The notes under the pieces: generated by a model | What the model saw: only the letters and a program-made list of their open reading frames with translations | What the model was told of the DNA's origin: nothing | The model's database searches: none | Translations under genes and position numbers: made by a program | In this document: positions 16,211-24,229 of the stretch, in pieces | Position numbering within the stretch: position 1 is the first letter of the stretch | How the letters are laid out: each line of letters begins with the position of its first letter | Source of the DNA: Palsa-506 sp963755815 | Lineage (GTDB): Bacteria; Actinomycetota; Actinomycetes; Streptosporangiales; Streptosporangiaceae | Direction of reading: 5' to 3' | NCBI GenBank assembly: GCA_963755815.1 | Contig: CAVWLF010000010.1 | Coordinates: forward strand, 444,985 to 508,984 | DNA: 64,000 nucleotides

Positions 16211-18730
16211 ATGTTGCGAGTAGTCCTGGCCCTCGCCGCCGTGCTGGCGGTGATCCTGCTGGCCGCCTGGCTATCCCGGAGCAATTTCCTGCTGCGGGTC
16301 GCGGGAGCGGACCCCCGGTACATCCAGACCGTCCCGGACCGCGTCCGTTACAGCTCGATGGGCGCCATCGTCCTGCTGACCGCGATAGCCGCCACGGCCT
16401 CGCTGACCACCGCGCTTTTCCTGGTGTTCCCGCACCATAGCTGGCTCGGGTACCTGCCGGTCGGCCTGCTGTGGGGCACCATCGTCCTCAATTTTGATCG
16501 CTGGATCGTGAGCAGCATTGACTACGGGCCGCTCACGGCGGGGGAGCCCGAGCGCAGCCATCGCGCCCGGTCAGTGTCGAAGGCCGTGCAATTCGGCGTC
16601 CGCTTCATCCTGGCCGCGCTCGTCGGCCTGGTCATCAGCGAGCCGATCGTGCTGACCATCTTCGGCCCGGAGATCAGCCAGCAGCTGACGGTCCAGCACG
16701 TCGCGGATACCTCGGCGCAGACCGCCCAGATCAACTCCGCCGAGCAACGGCAGGTCGCCGTCCTGAAAGAGCCGGTGGCATCCGCCCGGGACGCCCTGAA
16801 TGCCGCCACCCGCACGGCGAACCACGCGCACGAGATCTACATCTGCGAGCTGACCGGCAACTGCCACCTTCCGCCCGGCCAGGTCACCGGAATCCCCGGC
16901 CAGGGACCGCAGACCGCGCAAGACCACATTGCCTGGCGGCGGGATCTGCGCGCGCAGCACGCCGCGCAGAAGGTCTTCGCCGCGGCCAGCGCCCGGGAGC
17001 GAGCCGCCGCGGCGGCCCTGCGCAGGCAGACCAACAGGAAGATCGCCGCGGCGACCAGAAAGATCTACGCCGACAACGGCCTGCTCGCCCGTGAGCGGGC
17101 GCTCGGCACGCTGACCCGGCAGAACCCCGGATTCCTGCTCCGCCGCGTGCTGGTCTGGCTGGCGCTGATGTTCATCGACCTGATGCCGGTCCTGCTGAAG
17201 ACCTTCTCCCCGCCCACCCTTTACGAGCTGCTGCAGCGCAGCGCGGCCGTCCGGGCGGGCCGCAACGCCATGGCCGACGCGACGGCCGACAGCGATCACG
17301 AAAGCTCGAAGAAGACCCTGGTCCGCGAGCATGATCTTGAGTATCACGGGGCGGTCACCGGCATCAGCTACAGCCAGCGCATCGCCACGGCACTGGCCGG
17401 CAGCGGGCTGCGGGCCGGTCCGGCCGGCTCCGCTGCCGCTGAATCCACTACCCGGGAATCCGCTGCCCCGGAATCCGCTTCGGCTAAATCCGCTGTTCCG
17501 GAATCCACTGGACCCGCTTCGGATGATGCCGGTCCCGGCTGGCTGATCGGGCAGCGCTGGCGGATCCAGCGGACGCTGTCGGACGTGCCGGGCTCGGGCC
17601 GGGTGCCGTTCGTGGCCGTCGATGCCTGCGGGCAGTACCCGTTCGAGGTGGTCGTCAAGATCGTCGCGCCGCCGCCCGGGGTGGCCGGCTGGCAGGCGGC
17701 CAGGGAACGCCGCCACGCCCAGATGGAAATGTCGCTGCCGCAGGGGCACATTCACGACAACATCGCCGAGGTACTGGACTGCGACGTTGACCCGCGGCAT
17801 GGCTACTACATCGTCACCCGGCTCTACCCGGCGACCCTGGAGCAGTACCTGGCCGATGCGGACCACGAGGACGCCCTGACCATCGGGCTGGTGCTCGACT
17901 TCGCCATGCAGATCCTGGCCGGCCTCCGGGCCGCATGGGAACTGGGCTTTGTCCACCTTGACCTCAAGCCGGCCAACGTGGCACTCAGCGATGACGGGAC
18001 GGTCAAGCTCATCGATTTCGGCCTGGCCCAGCAGTACCAGAAGGCAAATGGCGGCAACAACACGACGACGGCGGCCCGTTTCACCATGTTCTATGCCCCG
18101 CCCGAGCAGATGGAGCGCCGGGATGCCAGCTGGATAAGCAGGAAGGCCGATATCCGCGCCCTGGGCGCGGTGATCTACCGGATGCTGACCGGATACCCGC
18201 CGATGTTCCGGGAAGCCCGCGCCCTGGGCCTGATCGACCCGTCCGGCCGCTGGCTCGTCGATGAGCCGGCCGCTTACTTCGATATGACGAGGCTGGTTCG
18301 CTCGGTAGAGCCAGTCCCGGCGGCCGAGCTGATCGGCTGCATACCGCCGGATCTCGACCTGCTCCTGCAGACGTGGCTGCGGATCGATCCCGAGCTGCGC
18401 AGCCCGGGTAACCCCGCGACCATGACCCAGCGAATCTGGATCGAGTCGGCCGCGATCTTTGATCAGGTGCGCGCCAGCGGGGAGGCCGGCTACCCGGCCG
18501 GTCCGAAGATGACGCAGGAGCCGGAATTCGCCGAGCTGCGGGCCGGCTGGCGGCGCCGTCTCCCGCGGCATGCCGTGGCCGGGGCGGGGAGGGCCAGGTC
18601 CGGTCACACTTTGGAAGAGATCCCGGAGGATGCCATCGGAGGGCCCGGCTTCAGCGATCCGGCGACGTTGATCCCGGGCGCGAACGGCTCGGCCGCGACG
18701 CCGCCGGACGACGAGCGGGACATGCGATGA
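16211..18730 (+). CDS. DUF4407 membrane protein fused to a Ser/Thr protein kinase
   Basis: Residues 1-335 form a DUF4407-type module: four membrane helices in the first ~155 residues, a long Ala-rich helical segment (about 180-300, likely coiled coil) and another helix (VLVWLALMFIDLMPVLLKTF). Residues ~340-440 are a Ser/Pro/Glu-rich linker with 15-base DNA repeats. Residues ~444-720 are a protein kinase: Lys483 (VVVKIV), HLDLKPANV with Asp584, and DFG with Asp602; the activation segment carries TTTAARFTMFYAPPEQ with phosphorylatable threonines. HRD is changed to HLD, and the Gly-loop is weak (TLSDVPGSGRV). The C-terminal ~120 residues are unassigned. It follows the FHA gene by 19 bases, so the pair is probably a kinase-reader unit. 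The DUF4407-kinase fusion is unusual. Confidence 0.88.
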   Translation: MLRVVLALAAVLAVILLAAWLSRSNFLLRVAGADPRYIQTVPDRVRYSSMGAIVLLTAIAATASLTTALFLVFPHHSWLGYLPVGLLWGTIVLNFDRWIVSSIDYGPLTAGEPERSHRARSVSKAVQFGVRFILAALVGLVISEPIVLTIFGPEISQQLTVQHVADTSAQTAQINSAEQRQVAVLKEPVASARDALNAATRTANHAHEIYICELTGNCHLPPGQVTGIPGQGPQTAQDHIAWRRDLRAQHAAQKVFAAASARERAAAAALRRQTNRKIAAATRKIYADNGLLARERALGTLTRQNPGFLLRRVLVWLALMFIDLMPVLLKTFSPPTLYELLQRSAAVRAGRNAMADATADSDHESSKKTLVREHDLEYHGAVTGISYSQRIATALAGSGLRAGPAGSAAAESTTRESAAPESASAKSAVPESTGPASDDAGPGWLIGQRWRIQRTLSDVPGSGRVPFVAVDACGQYPFEVVVKIVAPPPGVAGWQAARERRHAQMEMSLPQGHIHDNIAEVLDCDVDPRHGYYIVTRLYPATLEQYLADADHEDALTIGLVLDFAMQILAGLRAAWELGFVHLDLKPANVALSDDGTVKLIDFGLAQQYQKANGGNNTTTAARFTMFYAPPEQMERRDASWISRKADIRALGAVIYRMLTGYPPMFREARALGLIDPSGRWLVDEPAAYFDMTRLVRSVEPVPAAELIGCIPPDLDLLLQTWLRIDPELRSPGNPATMTQRIWIESAAIFDQVRASGEAGYPAGPKMTQEPEFAELRAGWRRRLPRHAVAGAGRARSGHTLEEIPEDAIGGPGFSDPATLIPGANGSAATPPDDERDMR
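17441..17509 (+). repeat. 15-base in-frame repeats in the kinase linker
   Basis: Five units with core GAATCCRCT start at 17441, 17456, 17471, 17486 and 17501, exactly 15 bases apart. They encode an ESxxxES-type acidic/Ser linker between the membrane module and the kinase. Exact periodicity suggests recent expansion by slippage. Confidence 0.7.
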
Positions 18731-18881
18731 CGGGCAGTGCCGCGCTTATCGTCGCGGACATCACCGGATCGGTCAGTGTTATCGTCACAGGCATCGCGAG
18801 GTCGGATAAGTGTTTCCGGCGCCGGCCTCGCGGAGCTGGGCAAAGGCACCGGAGGAAGGCCATTTCGGGGATGGTGGGTGA

Positions 18882-19733
18882 GTGGCGAAGGGTCAGCTCG
18901 TTATCTGGTCCGCCAGGCAAAGTGAATGGCAGAGCTGCCGCTCCGATGAAATTACCTGGCTGGACCGGAAATTGCTGAGCGCCGGCCAGGATCCGACCCT
19001 GCACCGGTCGCCGCGCTGCGCCGGGCTGAGGTACGTGGATTACCGGTGGGAATTGTTCAGCCGGGATACAACCCACAAGGTGTACGTCGCACCGCATTCC
19101 GCCGATGCGGTGGCGGACTTCCAGGCCGTGCAGGCGGCGGCTCAGCACGTGCTGCCGGTCGCCCCGGTCGCGTACGAGACGCTGCCGGTCCGGCTGGACG
19201 AGGGGGCATGGCTCGTCAGCGTCGGGAAATGGGTGCTGCCACTGTGCGTTGACGTGCCAGCGGACCATCGCGACCGGCCGAGCGGGCCGCACGGGGACGA
19301 CCAGCCGCGCACGCAGGACGGGAGATACCTGAACAGTTCCGCCGCGCCCGCCGGCGGCAGTCCGCCGCAGCCCGACGCGGTGGGCAAGGTGCGCACGTTC
19401 TTTGACCGCAATGGCATGGCCTGCCTGGCCATGGCCTACTACTACCAGCAGTTCATTCTCGGCGCGGTCGCACCGCAATCCATTCCGATGATCGAGGTTG
19501 TCATTGCCCTGGATCTGAGCGGGGATGGCGCGGTCTCCGATTACAAGAAGGAGCTTCAGCGCCGGATCTGGAAGGAACAGCACCATCAGCGCGAGCTGGC
19601 CGAATTCCTCATCGCCAACGGGCTGATCGGCCGCGCGGACCTCGAGCGGGCCAAGAAGGTAGCTATCGTCAACGAGCGCAACGGAAAGACCGAGCGGGCC
19701 CGGGAGCGGCTGCGGTACCGGCCCAGGAAGTAG
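18882..19733 (+). CDS. unknown protein of the FHA-kinase locus
   Basis: I do not recognise this 283-residue soluble protein. The N-terminal half is mixed alpha/beta (VIWSARQSEWQSCRSDEITWLDRKLLSAG, LRYVDYRWELFSRDTTHKVYVAPHS); residues ~120-155 are a Pro/Gly/Asp-rich loop; the C-terminal half has IEVVIALDLSGDGAVSDYKKELQRRIWKEQHHQRELAEFL followed by a highly charged helix and a basic end (KTERARERLRYRPRK). It starts with GTG at 18882 after GGTGGGTGA, about 150 bases after the kinase stop and on the same strand, so it is a probable kinase substrate or effector. Confidence is in the coding call, not the role. Confidence 0.75.
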   Translation: MAKGQLVIWSARQSEWQSCRSDEITWLDRKLLSAGQDPTLHRSPRCAGLRYVDYRWELFSRDTTHKVYVAPHSADAVADFQAVQAAAQHVLPVAPVAYETLPVRLDEGAWLVSVGKWVLPLCVDVPADHRDRPSGPHGDDQPRTQDGRYLNSSAAPAGGSPPQPDAVGKVRTFFDRNGMACLAMAYYYQQFILGAVAPQSIPMIEVVIALDLSGDGAVSDYKKELQRRIWKEQHHQRELAEFLIANGLIGRADLERAKKVAIVNERNGKTERARERLRYRPRK

Positions 19734-19827
19734 GACCGCGCCCGGCCCGCCCGCGACGCTGGCCGTGACCTCAGCGGGGCCGGGCGGGCCGCGGTACTGG
19801 CCCGCCGCGATCCGGCGCTCAGGCGCG

Positions 19828-20472
19828 TCAGGTCCTGGCGCGCGCGCCAGGCCCGGCGCGCGGCGGCCGGCCGGGGCGGAGGATGTGGTCGGCGAACATG
19901 GTGACCGCGTCGTCGATCAGGCGGATGTAACGGTCGCCGCCGGGGTCGTTGGCGAGCTGCTGGCTGGCCAGGCCGGCCACGATCGCGGTCCAGAGGTCGA
20001 AGTCGGCCGCGTGCCGGATCCCGGCCCGCGCGAGGAGGGCCCGGGCGTCCTCGATGACCAGGACGGCGATCGCGTAGGAATCGGGTGACGGCCGGAATCC
20101 GGGCAGCGTACGCAGGAACAGGAGCTGGTAGCGGGCCTGGTCCTCGGCCGCGAAAGCCACGAACAGGCGGGTGACGGCGCGCAGCGCCGCGCGTGGCCCG
20201 GCCGGGATCTCGGCCCGGGAGAACCGGCTGGCCAGCTCCCGGTTGCCGTCGGCGAACATGTGGTCGTAGAGGGCGTTCTTGGAGGCGAAGTACGTATAGA
20301 GCGACTGGGGTTCCATGTCGATTGCGTGCGCGAGCGCCCGCAGGGACAGGGCGGCCAGGCCGTCCGCGCGCACCATGGACCACGCCTGGTCGAGAATCTC
20401 CTGCTTGGTCGCCTCGTGGCGGTCGCGGCGGCGGTCGCGGCGCTGAGGCTGGACGGGCGTCTCCGGGACCAT
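19828..20472 (-). CDS. TetR/AcrR family regulator
   Basis: This 214-residue repressor has an N-terminal TetR helix-turn-helix: ATKQEILDQAWSMVRADGLAALSLRALAHAIDMEPQSLYTYFASKNALYDHMF (about residues 20-72). The C-terminal ligand domain has RAALRAVTRLFVAFAAEDQARYQLLFLRTLPGFRPSPDSY, the WHG-type subgroup. It is divergent from the small gene at 20623, with a 12-bp palindrome between them, so it likely controls itself and that gene. Confidence 0.92.
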   Translation of the reverse strand: MVPETPVQPQRRDRRRDRHEATKQEILDQAWSMVRADGLAALSLRALAHAIDMEPQSLYTYFASKNALYDHMFADGNRELASRFSRAEIPAGPRAALRAVTRLFVAFAAEDQARYQLLFLRTLPGFRPSPDSYAIAVLVIEDARALLARAGIRHAADFDLWTAIVAGLASQQLANDPGGDRYIRLIDDAVTMFADHILRPGRPPRAGPGARART

Positions 20473-20515
20473 GCCTTGACTCTAGCCGAAGATGCTGCGA
20501 ATATCCTTATACTGT

Positions 20516-20527
20516 TCGGAATTCCGA
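20516..20527. promoter_or_regulatory. TetR-type palindrome in the divergent intergenic region
   Basis: TCGGAATTCCGA is a perfect 12-bp palindrome midway between the TetR gene and the gene at 20623. A -10-like TATACT (20508-20513) lies directly before it on the plus strand, so binding would block rightward transcription. The flank is AT-rich compared with the coding DNA. Confidence 0.5.
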
Positions 20528-20622
20528 TATATCGACGGACTTCGCTCAGGACGAGCGACGCCGCCGCAGGGCGCGGGCCCGGGGACGCCCCCGGCACCGC
20601 CCGGAACGCAACTGGAGGATCC

Positions 20623-20894
20623 ATGGCCATCGCTATTTACTTCCATCCCAAGTCCCTGAGCGCGGGGCAGTACGACGAGGCAATCAGGACACTCGACGCC
20701 GCTGGCGCGGGTCAGCGGCAGGCCGGGTTCACCACTCCTGCTTCGGGCCGGACGGGGATCTCATGGTCTACGAGGTGTGGGAGTCACCGCAGGCCTTCGA
20801 GGCGTACGGGCCGGTGCTCATGCCGATCCTGGAAAAGATCGGGATCGACCCGGGCACGCCGGATGTGATGCCGGTGCACAATATGACCGCCTGA
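20623..20894 (+). pseudogene. small conserved hypothetical (dimeric alpha/beta-barrel type), frameshifted
   Basis: The first ~33 codons from the ATG at 20623 (MAIAIYFHPKSLSAGQYDEA ...) and the last ~50 codons in another frame (GRVHHSCFGPDGDLMVYEVWES ... LEKIGIDPGTPDVMPVHNM) together give a ~90-residue protein of a widespread actinobacterial family resembling ABM/dabb barrels. The join lies between about 20705 and 20735; one missing base there would restore it. GGAGG precedes the ATG. Both halves look well conserved, so the shift is recent or an assembly error. Confidence 0.8.
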
Positions 20895-20961
20895 GCGGCA
20901 GGCGGCGTTCCCCGGCGATCAGCAGGCAGCGATCACCAAGCAGGGGGACGGCGGCGCGGGC

Positions 20962-22107
20962 CTAAGCGAAGAAGCCGGGCGGGCTGACTGGCCGTGACTG
21001 GCGGAGACCGGGCAGGTAGTGATCGCGAAGGATGGCGGCCATCACCTCCCGGCGGCTGCGTACGCCCGTCTTGTCGAACACCGATTTCAGGTGGTCCTGC
21101 ACGGTGTTCGCCGAGATCCACAGCTCGGCCGCGATCTGCGCCGTGGACCGGCCCTGGCATACCAGGCCGGTCACCGCCCGCTCCCGCTCGGTCAGGCCAT
21201 ACGCCTGCATGATGACGGCGGCGACCTCGGCCGGTGCCGCGGTCTCGATGATCACGGCGATCCGCGCGGGCTGGCCCGGGGCGAGGTCCAGCCAGGACGC
21301 ATGCAGCGCCACCCAGCGGCCCGCCGTCGTGCGCACCCGCAGTCTGGGCACCGGCGCGCCCGGCACCGGCGAGCCCGGCGCGGCCAGGCCAGGGGCGCTG
21401 GTGCGGCGCAGCAGGGCCGCGGCCGTGCTGATTTCCGCCGGGACGGGCGGCCCGGCCCGTCCGTCATGGCCCAGCTCGGCGAACCAGGCGTGCGCGGCGG
21501 CCGTCGCCGTCACCAGCTCACCGGACTGGCTGAGCACCACCAGCCCGGGCGCGTCGGCCGCGGCCGGGCTCGCGGCGGCGGCCGGCCGCAGCAGCCCGGC
21601 GCGCAGGCCCTCGGCGAGATGCGGCGCGAGCCGCCGGACGAGCCGCTGTTCCGCGCCGGAGAAGACCCGGCCCGCCTCGCGGTGCAGGCACATCAGCCCC
21701 CAGCAGGTGTCGCCGGTGCGCAGCACGGCGCGCAGCTCATCGCCGAGGCCCAGGGGCTGGAACACGTCCCGGAAGCGGGCGCTGGCCTCGAGGTCACGGC
21801 CGGTGGCGCCGGCCAGGGTGCGCACGCCACCGGGATCCTGGGCCAGCTCGGTCCACTGGTTGACGTCGCCGCCCAGGAACTCGTTGTCGACGAAGTACGG
21901 GATCGTCCGGTCCGGGAGGCCCTCCCTGAACGCCTGGGTGAACAGCAGCGTCGCCGGGTCGCTCGTCGCCCACCACAGCGCGTCGACGGGCAGCACCCGC
22001 CGCAGCCGGGCCAGCACCTCGGCCTTGAGCCGCTCCGGCGGGTGGCCCTGGTGGCACACGGCAACGATGGACGCCGTGACGTCCTGCACCGCAGCCCCGC
22101 TGGCCAT
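20962..22107 (-). CDS. LuxR-family regulator with N-terminal GAF-like domain
   Basis: This 381-residue regulator has a GAF-like sensor region (about residues 10-170; VDALWWATSDPATLLFTQAF ... CWGLMCLHREAGRVFSGAE), a PAS-like middle segment (GLVVLSQSGELVTATAAAHAWFAELG) and a C-terminal LuxR helix-turn-helix (AYGLTERERAVTGLVCQGRSTAQIAAELWISANTVQDHLKSVFDKTGVRSRRE, about 305-360). No receiver domain is present, so it probably senses a ligand directly. Two TTCTAGAA palindromes lie just upstream of its start. Targets unknown; the MFS gene upstream is a candidate. Confidence 0.9.
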   Translation of the reverse strand: MASGAAVQDVTASIVAVCHQGHPPERLKAEVLARLRRVLPVDALWWATSDPATLLFTQAFREGLPDRTIPYFVDNEFLGGDVNQWTELAQDPGGVRTLAGATGRDLEASARFRDVFQPLGLGDELRAVLRTGDTCWGLMCLHREAGRVFSGAEQRLVRRLAPHLAEGLRAGLLRPAAAASPAAADAPGLVVLSQSGELVTATAAAHAWFAELGHDGRAGPPVPAEISTAAALLRRTSAPGLAAPGSPVPGAPVPRLRVRTTAGRWVALHASWLDLAPGQPARIAVIIETAAPAEVAAVIMQAYGLTERERAVTGLVCQGRSTAQIAAELWISANTVQDHLKSVFDKTGVRSRREVMAAILRDHYLPGLRQSRPVSPPGFFA

Positions 22108-22130
22108 GTGCCCGTCCCTCCGTCGGCCTC

Positions 22131-22158
22131 TTCTAGAACTTTGTCATGTTTTCTAGAA
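22131..22158 (-). promoter_or_regulatory. paired TTCTAGAA palindromes upstream of the LuxR gene
   Basis: Two exact TTCTAGAA palindromes at 22131-22138 and 22151-22158 are 20 bases apart, two helical turns, and start 24 bases before the LuxR start codon. Each belongs to a longer copy of TGACrAArTTCTAGAA; the right copy contains the last codons and stop of the upstream gene. Confidence 0.45.
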
Positions 22159-22443
22159 TTTCGTCACGATCTCGTACCGGCCGCGTGCCACCAGCTCGAC
22201 GCCGGTCGCCGCGACCGTGGCGGCCCGGCTGGCCTCCGCGTGCTGATCGCTCACGGCCGCGGCTGCCTCGCTGTCCCACAGGGTCAGCGTCATCGCGGCC
22301 AGGCCGGCCCGGTCCAGCAGGAACACCGCGCCGGCCACGCCGGGCAGGCCGCGCACCATCGGCGCGACCGCGCTGGTGACGTGATCGGCCCATTTCTGCA
22401 GCGCCTCGGGCGAACCGGCCCAGGTGGATGTCCTGGCCAACAT
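22153..22443 (-). CDS. small ABM-like hypothetical protein
   Basis: This 96-residue protein (LARTSTWAGSPEALQKWADHV ... GLPGVAGAVFLLDRAGLAAMTLTLWDSEAAAAVSDQHAEASR ... VELVARGRYEIV) has the pattern of ferredoxin-like antibiotic-monooxygenase-type proteins; enzymatic activity is not evident. The ATG at 22443 has GGAGG upstream, preferable to the in-frame ATG at 22527. It lies between the exporter and the LuxR regulator on the same strand. Confidence 0.75.
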   Translation of the reverse strand: MLARTSTWAGSPEALQKWADHVTSAVAPMVRGLPGVAGAVFLLDRAGLAAMTLTLWDSEAAAAVSDQHAEASRAATVAATGVELVARGRYEIVTKF

Positions 22444-22593
22444 AGTGACCTCCAGATGCTCGATTTCGGATGTCCCCAGCCTGATCCCGCGGGCGCGGCC
22501 AGCCCATCCCAGGTATCTGGGATTCACCGGATCTGAGCCAGGCCAATCCGAAGGTGGCCGGCCTGGCGCGGCCCAGCGAGGGCCGCGAAGGCG

Positions 22594-24099
22594 TCAGCGT
22601 GACGGGCCGCGGCTGACCCGTACCCCGGCCGCCACCACGGCCGCGCCGAGGGAGACGACCGCGAGCACGATGAACGAGATGGTGAATCCGCTGCCCGCCG
22701 GGTAGCTGAGGGCTCTGCTGCCCGTGCTCACGACGGAAGTGCTCACGGCGGAAGTACTCACGACGGAAGTGGCCACGATGGTGGTGGTCACGATGCTCGT
22801 GGTCACCTGGCCGCCCAGGGCGCTGCCAAGGGTGCGGATGTTGGCGTTCATCCCGGTGGCGACGCCGGTCTGCGCGGCGGGTACCGACTCGACGATCACG
22901 TTGGGCATGCCCGAGTAGGTCAGGCCCACGGCCGCCCCCAGCATGATGGTGGCCGTCAGGATCTGCCACACCCTGGTGTAGCCGATCGCGAGCAGGCTGA
23001 ATGACCCGGCCGCCAGCAGCACGCCGATCAGCACGGCCCGGGCTGAGCCGATGGCGGCGGCGATCCGGCCGGACAGGGTGCCGACCACGAATACCACCAC
23101 CGTCTGCGGCAGCAGGAACAAGCCCGCGTCGGTGACCGTGACGCCGAACCCGTAGCTCACCGCGTGCGGGGCCTGCAGGATCTCGGGTATCAGCGTGAGC
23201 GAGCCGTACAGCCCGAAGCCGACGGCCAGCGCGACCACGTTCGTGCGCCAGACCGCCGGGTGGATCAGCATGCGGACATCGACCAGCGGGCTGTCGGACC
23301 GCCACTCCGCGATCCACCAGGCGCAGAATAGCGCGCCTGCCGCCAGGATGGTCCCGGCGAAGGCCGGCGAGAGCCAGCCCCACTGCGGTCCCTCGGTGAT
23401 GCCGACCAGGAGAACGACCAGCCAGGCGGACAGCAGCACCGCGCAGTGCAGGTTGACCCGGCCGCCGGAACGCAGCGGGGACTCTGGGATGAGGAACTGG
23501 ACTCCTGCGGCCGCCAGGACGATGAGCGGCAGCGGGGCCCAGAACAGCCAGTGGTAGCCGAGCCGCGCGGCGATCGGGCCGGCCAGGATGACGCCGAGCC
23601 CGCCGCCGATGCCCAGCGTGGCGGAGATGAAGCCGATGGCCCCCGCCACCCGTTCCGCCGGGAACTCGTCCCGGATGATGCCGAACGACAGCGGGAACAG
23701 CGCGCCGCCCAGTCCCTGGGCGACCCGGCCCACGAGCAGCACCGGCAGCGTCGTCGCCAGCCCGGCGATCACCGTGCCCACGGCCAGCGCGGTCATGGTG
23801 ATGACCAGGATCCGCCGCTTGCCGAACATGTCGCCGAGGCGGCCGAGGATCGGCGTGGCCACCGAGGCCGACAGCAGGTACCCGGTCAGTACCCAGGTCA
23901 CCGCCTGCTGGCTGACCCCCAGTTCGTGCCCGATATCCGGCAGCACCGGAATCACCAGCGACTGCAGGACGCTGAACGCCATCGCGGCCAGCCCGAGCAC
24001 CGCGAGGGTCAGCGCTGGCGCCCCGCGCCGGGCGGCCGGGACCGGCCCGGCGCTAACCTCATCCACTGTTCTCCCCGGGGCGCTGAGCCATGCGGTCAC
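22594..24099 (-). CDS. MFS exporter, 14 TM DHA2-like
   Basis: The 501-residue transporter has the motif GRLGDMFGKRR between helices 2 and 3, GLGGALFPLSFGIIRDEFP in helix 4 and about 14 hydrophobic helices, fitting a drug:proton antiporter. The loop before the last helix carries an unusual Thr/Ser/Val repeat (TSVVSTSAVSTSVVSTG) produced by a 15-base tandem DNA repeat. The ATG at 24099 is chosen from the N-terminal length of relatives. It probably shares a transcript with the small ABM-like and LuxR genes. Confidence 0.92.
   Translation of the reverse strand: MTAWLSAPGRTVDEVSAGPVPAARRGAPALTLAVLGLAAMAFSVLQSLVIPVLPDIGHELGVSQQAVTWVLTGYLLSASVATPILGRLGDMFGKRRILVITMTALAVGTVIAGLATTLPVLLVGRVAQGLGGALFPLSFGIIRDEFPAERVAGAIGFISATLGIGGGLGVILAGPIAARLGYHWLFWAPLPLIVLAAAGVQFLIPESPLRSGGRVNLHCAVLLSAWLVVLLVGITEGPQWGWLSPAFAGTILAAGALFCAWWIAEWRSDSPLVDVRMLIHPAVWRTNVVALAVGFGLYGSLTLIPEILQAPHAVSYGFGVTVTDAGLFLLPQTVVVFVVGTLSGRIAAAIGSARAVLIGVLLAAGSFSLLAIGYTRVWQILTATIMLGAAVGLTYSGMPNVIVESVPAAQTGVATGMNANIRTLGSALGGQVTTSIVTTTIVATSVVSTSAVSTSVVSTGSRALSYPAGSGFTISFIVLAVVSLGAAVVAAGVRVSRGPSR
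22727..22801 (-). repeat. 15-base tandem repeat in the MFS gene
   Basis: Five consecutive units of 15 bases, consensus CTCACGACGGAAGTG on the plus strand, the last two diverged. They add VSTSx-type five-residue units to an external loop without disturbing the frame. Confidence 0.8.
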
Positions 24100-24229
24100 C
24101 CGGATGAGAAACCCGAGCCCCGTCGGCGCCTGGTCTTCCCGGTGAGTGCCGGAACGATATCAGCCAGCGTAACGCGCGCGGCCGCGGAGGAGCCCGGCGT
24201 CAGCCGGGCCGTGGGCCGGCCACGCGCCG

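Noticed and set aside
16571..18607. 678-codon minus-strand open frame opposite the DUF4407-kinase gene
   Set aside because: It is the antisense shadow of a strongly supported gene; its GSGF repeats come from the 15-base linker repeat.
18727..18978. 83-codon frame starting at the kinase stop (ATGA)
   Set aside because: The overlap is tempting, but the peptide has no family marks, its second half is Arg-rich shadow sequence, and it overlaps the better supported gene at 18882.
22727..22801. CRISPR-like regular array
   Set aside because: Units are 15 bases with no spacers and lie in frame inside an exporter gene.
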